Source: Desulfuromonadales bacterium
GTDB taxonomy: Bacteria; Desulfobacterota; Desulfuromonadia; Desulfuromonadales; JAHYIW01
Length of the DNA stretch: 64,000 nucleotides
Reading direction: 5' to 3'
NCBI GenBank assembly: GCA_029210745.1
Contig: JARGFI010000001.1
Span: 81,374-145,373, forward strand
In this document: positions 1-11,103 of the stretch, in pieces
Layout of the letters: every line of letters starts with the position of its first letter
Position numbering within the stretch: position 1 is the stretch's first letter
The notes under the pieces: generated by a model
What the model was told of the DNA's origin: nothing
Seen by the model: only the letters and a program-made list of their open reading frames with translations
Database searches by the model: none
Made by a program: the position numbers and the translations under genes

Positions 1-2
1 CT

Positions 3-92
3 ACCTTCAATTTCCTCGAATTACGCCTGCAACCGACCATAGGCAGCACCACGTCAACCGAGTTCAAACTCCTGTTTTCCGTTGAAAAATAG
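3..92 (+). CDS. C-terminal end of an upstream CDS truncated by the window edge (hypothetical)
   Basis: Frame 3 reads TFNFLELRLQPTIGSTTSTEFKLLFSVEK* with no upstream context. Confidence 0.3.
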   Translation, partial: TFNFLELRLQPTIGSTTSTEFKLLFSVEK

Positions 93-168
93 CCCTTCCC
101 GAGTTATATTCCGCCTTCTTACAACTGCACAATTTTTTGTTCATCTCCTTGTTTGAAGGGGGGATTAA

Positions 169-1860
169 GTGCTTCAAGTTTTAATGAATCAAAAGCTTAT
201 TTTCGGTCTGATGGGTGGCTTGGGGCTTTTTCTTTTCGGCATGAAGATCATGTCGGAGGGGCTGCAGAAAATTGCTGGCGAACGGATGCGGAGAATTCTC
301 GCCGCATTGACCAATAATCGCCTTGTCGGAGCACTGGTCGGCCTGTCTGTAACCGCCATCATCCAGTCGTCAAGCGCGACAACCGTAATGGTCGTCGGCT
401 TTGTCAACGCCGGCCTGATGTCGTTGGTTCAAGCGATCGGCGTAGTCCTCGGTGCCAACGTTGGCACGACAGTCACTGCACAGTTGATTGCTTTCAATAT
501 CACCAAATATGCACTTCCCGCCATCGGCCTTGGTGCGGGGCTGAAACTTTTTTCTGGAAACCGCAAATGGGTTTACACTGGAGAAATTCTGCTCGGTTTC
601 GGCATCCTCTTTTTTGGTCTGGCGACCATGAAACAGGCCTTTGATCCGATCAAGGCCAGCGATGAGTTTCGACAGTTTTTTATTATGGTCGGCAATAATC
701 ATTTGCTCGGGGTTCTGATCGGGGCCATTTTAACGATTCTCGTGCAGAGCAGCTCAGCAACGATCGGCATTACCCTGGCCCTGGCAACGAGCGGATTACT
801 GACGTTTGAGGCCAGCGTTGCATTGATTCTCGGAGAAAATATCGGCACCACAATTACCGCCAACCTGGCTGCCATCGGGACCAATGTCGCGGCGCGCCGA
901 ACTGCATTTGCCCACTTTTTATTCAACGTCTTCGGCGTTGCTTATATGTTGCTGCTGTTCCCGTATTTTATGGCGTTTATCAAATCGATTACCCCCGGAG
1001 AGCCGGATTTGCAGATACTGTCTGCGCAGCAGGCAGAGAGCCTTGGCTTCGCGATCGGGGACAAACCGTATATTGCCCGGCACATTGCCAACGCTCATAC
1101 ATTGTTCAATATTATCAATGTGTTGATTTTTCTCCCCCTGGTCGGAGTTCTGGCCAAAATCACCACGCTGACACTTCGCGGTAAAGATGAAGTGACCGAG
1201 TTTCACCTCAAATATATTGACAACCGGGTTCTCAATACGCCGCCGATCGCAATCGCTCAGGCACGCTCGGAAACGAAGCGCATGGCCAGAATTGCTCTGG
1301 AAATGTTCGACGAAACGATGGATGTCGTGCGGACTCAGAATTTAAAGGCGGTTGTCGCTCTCGAAAAACAGGAAGATGTTGTCGACCTGCTGCAACACGA
1401 GATTACCAATTTTCTTGTCGCCTTATCACAGAAGTCAATCAGTCAGGAGATATCGACTTCCAGCGCCTCGTTAATGCATATGATTAACGATCTGGAACGT
1501 GTCGGAGACCACTGTGAAAATCTCTGGCGGCTCACCCAGCGTCTGGCTGAACAGAAAATTAAATTTTCCGCGGTTGCAATGGAAGAACTGGAGGAAATTG
1601 TCGAGGCCACTCGCGATTTCCTTGTCTTTGTCATTGAGGGGCTGGAGCAGGGTGACCGCACAATCCTGCCGCAGGCCCATTTACTTGAAGAACGCGTTGA
1701 TCAATTAGAAGAAAGTTTGCGGAATAATCACATCACCCGCCTGAACACCGGTGAATGCTCGGTCGTACCCGGATTAATCTTTATCGACATGCTCCATAAT
1801 TTTGAAAAGATTGGCGACCACACCTTTAACGTTGCCGAGGCCGTGGTCGGGAAAAAATAA
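169..1860 (+). CDS. Na/Pi-cotransporter family protein with C-terminal PhoU-like region
   Basis: Repeated QSSSATT motifs typical of Na/Pi symporters; PhoU-like helical C-terminus. Confidence 0.9.
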   Translation: MLQVLMNQKLIFGLMGGLGLFLFGMKIMSEGLQKIAGERMRRILAALTNNRLVGALVGLSVTAIIQSSSATTVMVVGFVNAGLMSLVQAIGVVLGANVGTTVTAQLIAFNITKYALPAIGLGAGLKLFSGNRKWVYTGEILLGFGILFFGLATMKQAFDPIKASDEFRQFFIMVGNNHLLGVLIGAILTILVQSSSATIGITLALATSGLLTFEASVALILGENIGTTITANLAAIGTNVAARRTAFAHFLFNVFGVAYMLLLFPYFMAFIKSITPGEPDLQILSAQQAESLGFAIGDKPYIARHIANAHTLFNIINVLIFLPLVGVLAKITTLTLRGKDEVTEFHLKYIDNRVLNTPPIAIAQARSETKRMARIALEMFDETMDVVRTQNLKAVVALEKQEDVVDLLQHEITNFLVALSQKSISQEISTSSASLMHMINDLERVGDHCENLWRLTQRLAEQKIKFSAVAMEELEEIVEATRDFLVFVIEGLEQGDRTILPQAHLLEERVDQLEESLRNNHITRLNTGECSVVPGLIFIDMLHNFEKIGDHTFNVAEAVVGKK

Positions 1861-1862
1861 TC

Positions 1863-2780
1863 GTGTATGCAGCGATTGATATCGGCACCAACACGGTCCG
1901 TCTGCTGATTGGCAAGATCGAGGACGGGCACGTTATTCCCTTGCGCTATGAGCGTGCCATAACCCGACTGGGTGGTTGTCGCACCCCCCACCAGGGGCTT
2001 GACCGGGCATCGATGGAACGAACCCTTGCCGTTTTGATGACCTTTGCTCAAGCAGTGGAAATGTCTGGTTGCACGACGCTGCGTGCGGTTGCAACAGAAG
2101 CCGTCCGGAGCGCAGTCAACGGGGCGCAGTTTGTTTCTTCCGTCTCTCGGCGTTGCGGACTGGATATTGACATTGTTTCCGGAATTAATGAGGCACAACT
2201 CAGCGCATCCGGCGCACTCTCGGTTATTCAGCCCACGCCAAAACACAGTCTGATCATCGATATCGGCGGCGGCAGTACGGAACTTATCTATTGTCACGCA
2301 AAGACGGTTATGCTGGCAAAAAGTTATCCGATCGGCGCGGTCGGTCTGTACGAAATTATTGACGATGCCGAGCGACGTCATCGTCAAGCACTCTTTGCTG
2401 AAGAGCTTGCCACTGACTTTGCCGATCTAAAGGGGGGCGACGACGTCACCTTGATCGGCACCGCCGGGACGATCACCACAGTCGCGGCGGCACTGATGAA
2501 GATGACTGAATACGACTGGAAACGTGTCAATAATTTCCGTTTCAGCATTAATCAACTCAACGACTTTTACGAACAATTATCTTTACTGTCTGTAGTCGAG
2601 CGCGAAAATCTTCCCGGTGTAGAGACGGGCAGGGGGGACATCCTGCCTGTTGGCATCGAGATTTTACAGGCAGTTTTTCATGCCTTTGCCAAAACAGAGA
2701 TGACCGTCGCCGATTTTGGCCTGCTCGAAGGATTATTGCTCAGCATGGCCGATCGATCACCGGCTCGCTCCGAAGATTGA
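1863..2780 (+). CDS. Ppx/GppA family exopolyphosphatase
   Basis: AAIDIGTNTVRLLI and DIGGGSTELI motifs. Confidence 0.9.
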   Translation: MYAAIDIGTNTVRLLIGKIEDGHVIPLRYERAITRLGGCRTPHQGLDRASMERTLAVLMTFAQAVEMSGCTTLRAVATEAVRSAVNGAQFVSSVSRRCGLDIDIVSGINEAQLSASGALSVIQPTPKHSLIIDIGGGSTELIYCHAKTVMLAKSYPIGAVGLYEIIDDAERRHRQALFAEELATDFADLKGGDDVTLIGTAGTITTVAAALMKMTEYDWKRVNNFRFSINQLNDFYEQLSLLSVVERENLPGVETGRGDILPVGIEILQAVFHAFAKTEMTVADFGLLEGLLLSMADRSPARSED

Positions 2781-2856
2781 CAAGGGTCTACTGTTTGACT
2801 ATATTCAGCAATCCCCGGCTATAACTGCCCGTCATATCTTTTGATTAAAGGACCCC

Positions 2857-4623
2857 ATGAAAAAGACCGTCTTATCTGGAAATGAAGCGATAGCCCGCGG
2901 CGCGTTTGAGGCTGGTGTCAAGGTTGCGGCGGCTTATCCTGGTACTCCCAGTACCGAAATCCTGGAAAACCTTGTTTCTTATCAGGGCATTGATGCCTCA
3001 TGGTCACCCAACGAAAAGGTTGCCCTTGAGGTCGGGATTGGTGCCTCGTTTGGTGGCGTGCGCACCTTGGTGACAATGAAACATGTCGGGGTCAACGTTG
3101 CTGCGGACCCGCTTTTTACCTTGTCCTATACCGGGGTGCGTGGCGGACTGGTACTGGTCACGGCAGATGACCCTGAGTTGCACTCATCGCAAAATGAGCA
3201 GGACAATCGTAATTATGCCAAATTTGCCAAGGTTCCGATGTTTGAACCGGCGGACAGCCAGGAAGCCCTGGAATTTACGCGTTTGGCTTTTGCGGTCAGT
3301 GAACAGTTCGACACGCCCGTGATGTTGCGTACCACCACCCGGATTTCACACTCCAAGTCTGTGGTTACGCTCGGCGAACCGCTAACGGGGCTGCCAGAAC
3401 CAAGTCTGAGTCGAAATCCCGCAAAACTGGTGATGCTCCCCGGTAATGCCCGTCCACTCCATCACACCGTTGAAAAACGCATCACAGATCTTGAAGAGTG
3501 GTCATCCCGGCAGCCGTGGACACGGGTGGAGGAATACGGCGGAAAAATCGGCGTAATCACTGCGGGGATTTCCTATCAATACGCTCGCGAAGTGATGCCG
3601 GACGCCGATATTCTCAAACTCGGCATGGTTTATCCGCTCCCCAAAGCGGCGATTCGCGCGTTTGCCGCCAACTATGAGACGCTTTATGTTCTGGAGGAAC
3701 TTGATCCATTTATTGAGGAACAGGTGCGTGCCATGGGGATCAACGTGCAGGGCAAAGACATCTTTCCGCTGTGTGGTGAATTGACCCCCGGTCGCGTGCA
3801 TGACGCCCTGACCGGTGAGCATGCGCCGTTGGCGCACAGCGTTGACGAGCCGTTACCGAATCGTCCCCCGAATATGTGTCCCGGCTGCCCTCACCGTGGT
3901 GTTTTCTACGCACTCAACCGCCTCAAGGCGTATGTGACAGGCGATATCGGTTGTTATACCCTCGGGTTCATGCCACCTCTTTCGGCGATGGATACCTGTG
4001 TCTGCATGGGTGCCAGTATCGGCATGGCGACCGGGATCAGCAAGGTTCTCACTGAAGAGGATCGCGCCAAAGTTGTGGCCGTGATCGGTGATTCAACTTT
4101 TCTGCACACCGGTATCAACGGATTGATGGACATGGTTTATAATCGTTCAACCGCGACGGTCATTATCCTTGACAACAGTATCACCGCCATGACCGGACGT
4201 CAGGACAACCCGGGGTCCGGATTTAATCTGGCGGGGGACGGAACCTATCAGGTAAATATTGAGGCACTTTGCGCGGCAGTCGGGGTCAAGCACATTCAGG
4301 TCATCGATCCTTATCATCTGGAACAGACCAAAGATGTGATTCAGGCTGAAATGCACCGTCCGGAGGTTTCAGTCATCATTACGCGCCGCCCCTGCATGCT
4401 GGTTAAACGCGATAATCTGGAATCAAAACCGCCCCTTTTTGTCGACAGCGACAAATGTACCGCCTGCCGGGCGTGCTTGAAAATCGGCTGTCCAGCTATT
4501 GAGTGGAACCCGGAGGCCGGCACGAAAGGGCAGGCGCAGGTCAATGAACTGCTTTGCGTCGGGTGCAAAGTCTGTATGGAACTCTGTAAATTTGATGCAT
4601 TTGGAGTTGTTGACGATGAATGA
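2857..4623 (+). CDS. iorA: Indolepyruvate ferredoxin oxidoreductase, alpha subunit
   Basis: AAYPGTPSTEI, TPP-binding GDIGCYTLG region, C-terminal 2[4Fe-4S] ferredoxin cysteine motifs. Confidence 0.93.
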   Translation: MKKTVLSGNEAIARGAFEAGVKVAAAYPGTPSTEILENLVSYQGIDASWSPNEKVALEVGIGASFGGVRTLVTMKHVGVNVAADPLFTLSYTGVRGGLVLVTADDPELHSSQNEQDNRNYAKFAKVPMFEPADSQEALEFTRLAFAVSEQFDTPVMLRTTTRISHSKSVVTLGEPLTGLPEPSLSRNPAKLVMLPGNARPLHHTVEKRITDLEEWSSRQPWTRVEEYGGKIGVITAGISYQYAREVMPDADILKLGMVYPLPKAAIRAFAANYETLYVLEELDPFIEEQVRAMGINVQGKDIFPLCGELTPGRVHDALTGEHAPLAHSVDEPLPNRPPNMCPGCPHRGVFYALNRLKAYVTGDIGCYTLGFMPPLSAMDTCVCMGASIGMATGISKVLTEEDRAKVVAVIGDSTFLHTGINGLMDMVYNRSTATVIILDNSITAMTGRQDNPGSGFNLAGDGTYQVNIEALCAAVGVKHIQVIDPYHLEQTKDVIQAEMHRPEVSVIITRRPCMLVKRDNLESKPPLFVDSDKCTACRACLKIGCPAIEWNPEAGTKGQAQVNELLCVGCKVCMELCKFDAFGVVDDE

Positions 4624-5200
4624 TAAGGTGACCAATATTCTACTTGTCGGAGTCGGCGGGCAGGGGACTTTGCTGGCCAGTGAAATTCTTACCGAGGTCC
4701 TGATGCTCGCCGGTTATGATGTTAAAAAGGCCGAAGTGCACGGGATGGCGCAGCGTGGCGGGAGCGTGGTTTCGCATGTCCGTTTCGGGCGCAAAGTTCA
4801 TTCGGCGATCATTCCGGAAGGGGAGGCCGATATTCTCTTCGGTTTCGAGCTGCTTGAAACATACCGTTATCTCCCTTTGCTCGGGGCAAACGGGAAGGTG
4901 CTGGCCAACGATCTGAAAATCATGCCGCTGCCGGTGGCGACCGGTAAAGAGCGTTATCCGGCCGGACTGGCTGAAAAAATTAGTGCACAGGTACCGCAGA
5001 GCCGGATAGTCAACGGTTTGCAACTGGCGATTCAGGCTGGTAATGACCGTACGGTTAATACCGTCTTGCTCGGTACGCTGGCCACGCTTCTCGATATCGA
5101 TTTGGATCTGTGGCGGCAGGCCATCAAGAAACTGGTGCCGGAGAAGTTTTGCGTAGTTAATCTTAAAGCCTTTGAAACAGGCTTAACTGTTGGATTTTAA
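4616..5200 (+). CDS. iorB: Indolepyruvate ferredoxin oxidoreductase, beta subunit
   Basis: LLVGVGGQGTLLASEIL motif; ATG overlaps the iorA stop; the track ORF starts upstream at 4499. Confidence 0.9.
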   Translation: MNDKVTNILLVGVGGQGTLLASEILTEVLMLAGYDVKKAEVHGMAQRGGSVVSHVRFGRKVHSAIIPEGEADILFGFELLETYRYLPLLGANGKVLANDLKIMPLPVATGKERYPAGLAEKISAQVPQSRIVNGLQLAIQAGNDRTVNTVLLGTLATLLDIDLDLWRQAIKKLVPEKFCVVNLKAFETGLTVGF

Positions 5201-5239
5201 CTACTTGATTTTTAACATTTATCTCCAGGGGAATGGATC

Positions 5240-6544
5240 ATGATCTGGAATGACGATTTTGAAACTTTACCACGGGAAGCCATTGCCTCACTGCAACTGA
5301 AACGGTTAAAACAGACCCTCGACCGGGTCAGTGTCGCCGTCCCGCTTTATCGGGAGAAATTCAGCGCGGCCAAGGTTGAAACGGCGCAGATCAAGTCCCT
5401 CGACGATTTGCGGCGTTTGCCGTTCACACTCAAGCAGGATTTGCGTGACAACTATCCCTACGGGATGTTTGCCGTTCCGCTTGATGAAATCGTTCGCATC
5501 CATGCTTCTTCCGGGACGACCGGCAAGCCGACCGTTGTCGGTTACACCAGACGTGATATCGATATCTGGGCAGAGCTGATGGCCCGAGCCTTTGCCGCCG
5601 CCGGTTCCCATCGTGGCGATGTGATCCATAATGCTTACGGCTACGGTCTTTTTACCGGTGGGCTAGGTGCCCATTACGGTGCAGAACGGCTCGGCGCTTC
5701 AGTCATTCCGATGTCGGGAGGCAATACCAAAAAGCAGATCATGATCATGAAAGACTTCGGTTCAACCGTATTGACCTGTACACCGTCTTACGCGCTCTAT
5801 CTAGCCGAGGCGGCGCTGGAAGAGGGGATTGATATTCGCAAGCTTCCGCTGCGTATTGGCATCCATGGTGCTGAACCATGGAGTGAGCAGATGCGTAGCG
5901 AGATTGAAGAAAAGCTCGGGATTAAAGCGATCGATATCTACGGTCTGTCCGAAATTCTTGGACCAGGCGTCGCCATTGAGTGCGTTGAGGAACAGCACGG
6001 TCTGCATATCTGGGAAGACCATTTCATCCCCGAAATCATCAATCCGGAAACAGGTGAACGCGTTCCGGCCGGGGAAAAGGGGGAATTGGTCATTACTACC
6101 ATCACCAAAGAGGGGATCCCGCTGATCCGCTACCGCACCCGGGATATTACGCGCTTGATCGTCGAGCCCTGCACCTGTGGTCGCACTCATGTGCGCCTCG
6201 AACGCATGAGTGGTCGAAGTGATGACATGCTGATTATCCGCGGGGTCAATGTCTTTCCATCACAAATTGAAAGTGTTCTTTTTTCGATCGAAGGGATTGA
6301 ACCACACTACCAGCTGATCGTTGATCGGGCGGATAACCTGGATACTCTTGAAGTGCAGGTTGAGGTCAATGAACAAACATTTTCCGACGAAATCAAGGTT
6401 TTGCAAAATCTCAGTCATCACATTACCAAGGATATCAAAGATTTACTCGGAGTGACCTGCAAGGTCCGCCTGGTGGAGCCGAAGTCGATTGCCCGCAGTG
6501 AAGGAAAAGCGCAGCGCGTCATCGATAAGCGACTCGATAAATAA
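5240..6544 (+). CDS. Phenylacetate-CoA ligase family protein (copy 1)
   Basis: [19 protein letters not shown]-binding motif; strongly similar to ORF 6999..8345. Confidence 0.9.
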   Translation: MIWNDDFETLPREAIASLQLKRLKQTLDRVSVAVPLYREKFSAAKVETAQIKSLDDLRRLPFTLKQDLRDNYPYGMFAVPLDEIVRIHASSGTTGKPTVVGYTRRDIDIWAELMARAFAAAGSHRGDVIHNAYGYGLFTGGLGAHYGAERLGASVIPMSGGNTKKQIMIMKDFGSTVLTCTPSYALYLAEAALEEGIDIRKLPLRIGIHGAEPWSEQMRSEIEEKLGIKAIDIYGLSEILGPGVAIECVEEQHGLHIWEDHFIPEIINPETGERVPAGEKGELVITTITKEGIPLIRYRTRDITRLIVEPCTCGRTHVRLERMSGRSDDMLIIRGVNVFPSQIESVLFSIEGIEPHYQLIVDRADNLDTLEVQVEVNEQTFSDEIKVLQNLSHHITKDIKDLLGVTCKVRLVEPKSIARSEGKAQRVIDKRLDK

Positions 6545-6545
6545 T

Positions 6546-6995
6546 ATGGATAAGGAGCAGCTGATGAAAGTTGAACAGATTTCTATCTTTATCGAGAACA
6601 AATCGGGACGCCTCGCCGAAGTGTCCCGGGTGCTGGGCGACTCTGGCATTAATATCCGCGCACTGTCCCTCGCTGACACCTCCGATTTCGGCATTCTGCG
6701 CCTGATCGTCGATCAGACCGACAAAGCCAAGATGGTCCTCAAAGAGCACGGTTTCACCGTCAACAAGACAGAGGTCGTTGCCGTCGAAGTTCCCGACCGT
6801 CCCAAGGGACTCTGCGGGATTCTTGAAATTCTCGATGCCAATAAAATCAATGTCGAATATATGTACGCCTATGTTGAGCGCAGCAACAGCAATGCGATCA
6901 TTATCTTCCGTTTTGATCAGGTTGAAGCCGCGATCAAGGTTCTGACCGAACATGATGTCGTCGTCCTCAAGGGCGAGCGCATCTATACGCTGTAA
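6546..6995 (+). CDS. ACT domain-containing protein
   Basis: Two ACT-like repeats ([51 protein letters not shown]). Confidence 0.85.
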   Translation: MDKEQLMKVEQISIFIENKSGRLAEVSRVLGDSGINIRALSLADTSDFGILRLIVDQTDKAKMVLKEHGFTVNKTEVVAVEVPDRPKGLCGILEILDANKINVEYMYAYVERSNSNAIIIFRFDQVEAAIKVLTEHDVVVLKGERIYTL

Positions 6996-6998
6996 GGC

Positions 6999-8345
6999 GT
7001 GATCGATATGCCATTGACCAAAGCACATACCTACGGGCTCGATAACCGGATATGGGATCCCGTGCATGAGTGCATGGAGCGCGAGGGACTGCGCAAGTTG
7101 CAGTTTGAGCGACTGCAAACGACGCTGCACCGCGCTTATCACAAGGTGCCGTGCTATCAGAAGAAATTCCAGGAAGCGAAGATCACTCCGGAAGATGTGC
7201 GGACATTGGATGACTTGTCAATCCTGCCATTTACCACCAAAGAAGATTTGCGTGTGAACTATCCCTACGGCATGTTCGCGGTACCAATGCGCGATGTCGT
7301 CCGGATTCATTCTTCCTCGGGCACCACCGGCAAACCGACCGTGGTTGGCTATTCGCGCAATGACCTGAATACCTGGACGGAGCTGGTAGCGCGTTTTATG
7401 ACCGCCGCCGGGGTGGTTGAAGATGATATCGTGCACATTGCCTTCGGCTACGGACTTTTCACCGGTGCTTTTGGGCTGCACTATGGTGCTGAACGGATTG
7501 GTGCCTCGGTCATTCCGATGTCGAGTGGCAATACCGACAAACAGCTGATGATCATGCAGGACTATAAATCGTCGGCGCTGGTATGTACGCCTTCCTATGC
7601 GCTGACCATGGTTGACCGGATGGAAACTCTGGGGATCGACCCCAAAGAGCTCGACCTGCGTGTCGGCCTGTTTGGGGCAGAACCGTGGAGTGAAGAGATG
7701 CGCCGGGAGCTGGAAACCCGGCTCGACATTATCGCGACCGATAATTACGGCATGTCGGAGATCATGGGGCCAGGAATCTCGGGAGATTGCCTTTACCGCA
7801 ACGGCATGCATATTTCAGAAGATCATTTTATTGCCGAAATCATCGATCCTGAAACCGGAGTGGTATTGCCTGCGGGGGAAACCGGAGAACTGGTGTTGAC
7901 CAACATCACTAAAGAAGCCCTGCCAATCATCCGTTATCGCACCCGTGATATTACCCGTCTCGATTATTCTCCATGTCCTTGTGGACGGACGACAGCGAGA
8001 ATGACGAAGACCATGGGGCGTTCCGACGACATGCTGATCATCAAAGGCGTCAACGTTTTTCCGACCCAGATTGAGGAAGTGCTTTTTCAGGCAGAAGGGA
8101 TCGAACCACATTATCAGCTGATCGTTGAGCGGATCAACAATATGGATACGCTTGAAGTTCAGGTCGAGGTCAACGAGAAAATCTTCTTCGATGAAATGAA
8201 AAGGCAGCGCGCGTTTGTGACCCAGGTGGAAAAACAGCTCGCCTCGGCACTCGGCTTAAGCGCCAAGGTCAAGCTGGTAGAACCGTCGTCCATGCCACGC
8301 CATGAGGGGAAGGCACAGCGCGTCATCGACCGCCGCAAGATATAG
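6999..8345 (+). CDS. Phenylacetate-CoA ligase family protein (copy 2)
   Basis: [16 protein letters not shown] motif, paralogue of 5240..6544. Confidence 0.9.
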   Translation: MIDMPLTKAHTYGLDNRIWDPVHECMEREGLRKLQFERLQTTLHRAYHKVPCYQKKFQEAKITPEDVRTLDDLSILPFTTKEDLRVNYPYGMFAVPMRDVVRIHSSSGTTGKPTVVGYSRNDLNTWTELVARFMTAAGVVEDDIVHIAFGYGLFTGAFGLHYGAERIGASVIPMSSGNTDKQLMIMQDYKSSALVCTPSYALTMVDRMETLGIDPKELDLRVGLFGAEPWSEEMRRELETRLDIIATDNYGMSEIMGPGISGDCLYRNGMHISEDHFIAEIIDPETGVVLPAGETGELVLTNITKEALPIIRYRTRDITRLDYSPCPCGRTTARMTKTMGRSDDMLIIKGVNVFPTQIEEVLFQAEGIEPHYQLIVERINNMDTLEVQVEVNEKIFFDEMKRQRAFVTQVEKQLASALGLSAKVKLVEPSSMPRHEGKAQRVIDRRKI

Positions 8346-8409
8346 ATAAGCACCTGTTTCTTCTTGACTTAAACGACATGTTACAGCATAATCCCGAACG
8401 TTGAATTAA

Positions 8410-8486
<77 letters not shown>

Positions 8487-8496
8487 TAGCAAATAA

Positions 8497-8530
8497 AAAC
8501 GGTCTTGACTTTGGTTGAGGCCGTTTTTTT
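8497..8530 (+). terminator. Intrinsic terminator downstream of tRNA-Pro
   Basis: AAAACGGTC...GGCCGTTTTTTT hairpin with T tract. Confidence 0.7.
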
Positions 8531-8661
8531 GAGCAGGGCACAGACAAGACGCGATCAGCCGGATAAAATAGCAGCACCCGCCGGGTTGCAGGATTTAACG
8601 TTACGTCGCATAAGATGTATTATGTAAACTTTGAAAATTATAAAAAACCATCAACAGAGGA

Positions 8662-10830
8662 TCATCCAACACTTGCCAATTCCAGACGCGTCCCCCAGCG
8701 TTGCATCAGAACCACCCGCAAATCGCGAAAGCGGTCTGAACTGAAAAACTCCGGGTCTTCCGCCAAGGCGAAAGCATCCTGGCGAGCTTCTTCAAGCACC
8801 CGACCATCGGTAAGAAGATTCGCAACCCGAAAGTCAGGGATCCCCGATTGACGCGTGCCAAGGAATTCTCCGGGACCGCGAATCGCAAGATCCTCCTCGG
8901 CGATCTTAAAACCGTCGGTCGTTGCCACCATCACTGCCAGACGCTGTTGGCCCTCTGCACTGCACTGCGCCGAGCGAATCAGCACACAGGTGCCACCGCC
9001 TTCGCCACGGCCAATGCGTCCCCGCAGCTGATGCAGTTGAGCCAAACCAAAACGCTCGGCATGTTCGACGACCATTACCGTCGCATTCGGCACATCAATG
9101 CCGACTTCGATGACCGTGGTTGAAACCATTATATCGATCGTGCGCGCCTTGAATTCGCGCATGATTTCTTCCTTTTCATCGGCTTTCATGCGTCCATGCA
9201 ACAGGCCTGTGCGATAGTCAGGAAAAATTTGTTGTAACGTAGCAGCACCATCGGTCGCCGCCAACAGATCGCTATTTTCCGATTCCTCTACCAACGGGTA
9301 CACCACGTACGCCTGACGCCCGGCTTGCAGCGCACGCGAAATGATCTGATGTGCCTGGTCACGGGCTGAATCAAAGAGTACCCGAGTCTTCACAGGCGTC
9401 CGTCCAGGGGGCATTTCGTCGATCACCGAAAGCGCCAGATCCCCATAGAGAGTCAATGCCAGGGTGCGCGGAATCGGCGTCGCGGTCATCACCAGAATGT
9501 CAGGATTAAGTTGTGGGCATTGGGCCGTTGCCCCCTTCTTGCGCAGTTGATTGCGTTGTTTGACTCCAAAGCGATGTTGTTCATCGACCACCCCCAACCC
9601 CAGTCGTTTGAAGATCACGTCCTCCTGCAAAACAGCGTGGGTCCCGACAAGAAGATCGATTTCACCGGCAGCCAGTCGTGACAACAGTTCACTCCGGTTC
9701 TTCCTGCTTGTCGATCCTGACAGGAACGCAATTTCCAGCCCCAGCTCCTTGAACCAGCCGCGATAATTCAAATAATGCTGCTCCGCGAGGATTTCAGTCG
9801 GTGCAACAACGGCCACCTGGGTTTCGTTTTCAATCGCGATCAACGCCGCCATCAGCGCAACGATCGTCTTGCCACTGCCGACATCCCCCTGCACCAGTCG
9901 ATTCATTGGATGCGGTTGCATCATGTCGCGTTTAATTTCACCGAGAACCCGACGTTGGGCGTCGGTCAGGCGAAATGGCAGTAGGGCCGCAAGGGGTTTG
10001 GTGAACACATGATTGACGGCAAACGGAATCCCCTTTTCGAGAACCACCCCTCTCCTTCTCAGCGCCAGCCCCAGCTCAAGATAAAAAAATTCATCATAAA
10101 CCAGAGAACGATGCGCCTCGGCGAGATATGTCTCCAGCTTTTCATTCTGTGCAGGAACAGGGTTATGGGCACACGCCAATGCTTCGGCGAGGGGCATCAG
10201 CCGCCGTCGCCGGATAATTTCAGGGGGTTGAACCGAGACGGCAAACGCTGAAAAACGGTTCACCAGTTCATACCAGATCTTACGTGCGGTTTTCTGGTGC
10301 AGCCCTTCTGTCAGCGGATAAATCGGAACAATGCGCCCGTAATTGAGGGGATCGACAGTCGATAAGGTGAGGGGATCCTGGTCGTGAGTCAGGAATTCGA
10401 CGTCGGGGTGATGTACTTCCCGGAGTGCGCCGAAGCGTTTGACGTCGCCGATAAAAACCGCCCGGCGGCCGACGGCATATTGTTTTTCAAACCAGGCTTT
10501 GCGGTAATGGAACCACTTAAGAGAGATGTAGCCACTCGTGTCGCTGACCACGACTTCATAGATACGACGACGGGATTTGCTGGTCAGGGTTTCGGCAGAG
10601 GAGATAATTTCGCCGCTGAAGATTTCCTGGCGACCATCACGCAACTGGGCAATCTTACGCACCTGCCGTCGGTCTTCATAACGCAACGGCAGATGGTAGA
10701 GGGCATCGCCTACTGTCTTGAGACCGAGGGTGGCGAATTTATCAAGCACACGCGGCCCGACACCACGGATCCGGTCAAGAGGGGCTGAAAGAAGCTCATG
10801 ACTGCGTTCAGGAGATGGAGATGGGGGCAT
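8662..10830 (-). CDS. recG: ATP-dependent DNA helicase RecG
   Basis: RLVQGDVGSGKTIVALMAA, MTATPIPRTLALTLYGDL, QLRGRIGRGE motifs; start set at MPPSPSPERS to avoid overlap with upstream gene. Confidence 0.95.
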   Translation of the reverse strand: MPPSPSPERSHELLSAPLDRIRGVGPRVLDKFATLGLKTVGDALYHLPLRYEDRRQVRKIAQLRDGRQEIFSGEIISSAETLTSKSRRRIYEVVVSDTSGYISLKWFHYRKAWFEKQYAVGRRAVFIGDVKRFGALREVHHPDVEFLTHDQDPLTLSTVDPLNYGRIVPIYPLTEGLHQKTARKIWYELVNRFSAFAVSVQPPEIIRRRRLMPLAEALACAHNPVPAQNEKLETYLAEAHRSLVYDEFFYLELGLALRRRGVVLEKGIPFAVNHVFTKPLAALLPFRLTDAQRRVLGEIKRDMMQPHPMNRLVQGDVGSGKTIVALMAALIAIENETQVAVVAPTEILAEQHYLNYRGWFKELGLEIAFLSGSTSRKNRSELLSRLAAGEIDLLVGTHAVLQEDVIFKRLGLGVVDEQHRFGVKQRNQLRKKGATAQCPQLNPDILVMTATPIPRTLALTLYGDLALSVIDEMPPGRTPVKTRVLFDSARDQAHQIISRALQAGRQAYVVYPLVEESENSDLLAATDGAATLQQIFPDYRTGLLHGRMKADEKEEIMREFKARTIDIMVSTTVIEVGIDVPNATVMVVEHAERFGLAQLHQLRGRIGRGEGGGTCVLIRSAQCSAEGQQRLAVMVATTDGFKIAEEDLAIRGPGEFLGTRQSGIPDFRVANLLTDGRVLEEARQDAFALAEDPEFFSSDRFRDLRVVLMQRWGTRLELASVG

Positions 10831-10846
10831 TACTCCCCTTTTATCG

Positions 10847-11047
10847 CTATTTGACGACGGCGTTGAGCTCGGCGAGCAGTTCATTGACGTCAATGCCATG
10901 GGCCGTTGCGCCCTGCTCCAGCGATTCATTTTGAGCACCCATGCAGCCGACACAACCAAGGTTGAACTTCTGCAACACCTTGATCGTTTCGCGGTTCAAC
11001 TGCATCACTTGCTGGAAGGTCATGTCTTTGGTAATTTTTTCACTCAT
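10847..11047 (-). CDS. DUF1858 domain protein (hybrid-cluster-associated redox disulfide type)
   Basis: TFQQVMQLNRETIKVLQKFNLGCVGCMGAQNESLEQGA. Confidence 0.8.
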   Translation of the reverse strand: MSEKITKDMTFQQVMQLNRETIKVLQKFNLGCVGCMGAQNESLEQGATAHGIDVNELLAELNAVVK

Positions 11048-11103
11048 GGTTTTCTCCACATGTCGTTTGCAGATGACGATGTAGCATTATACGCAAAAAA
11101 CGA

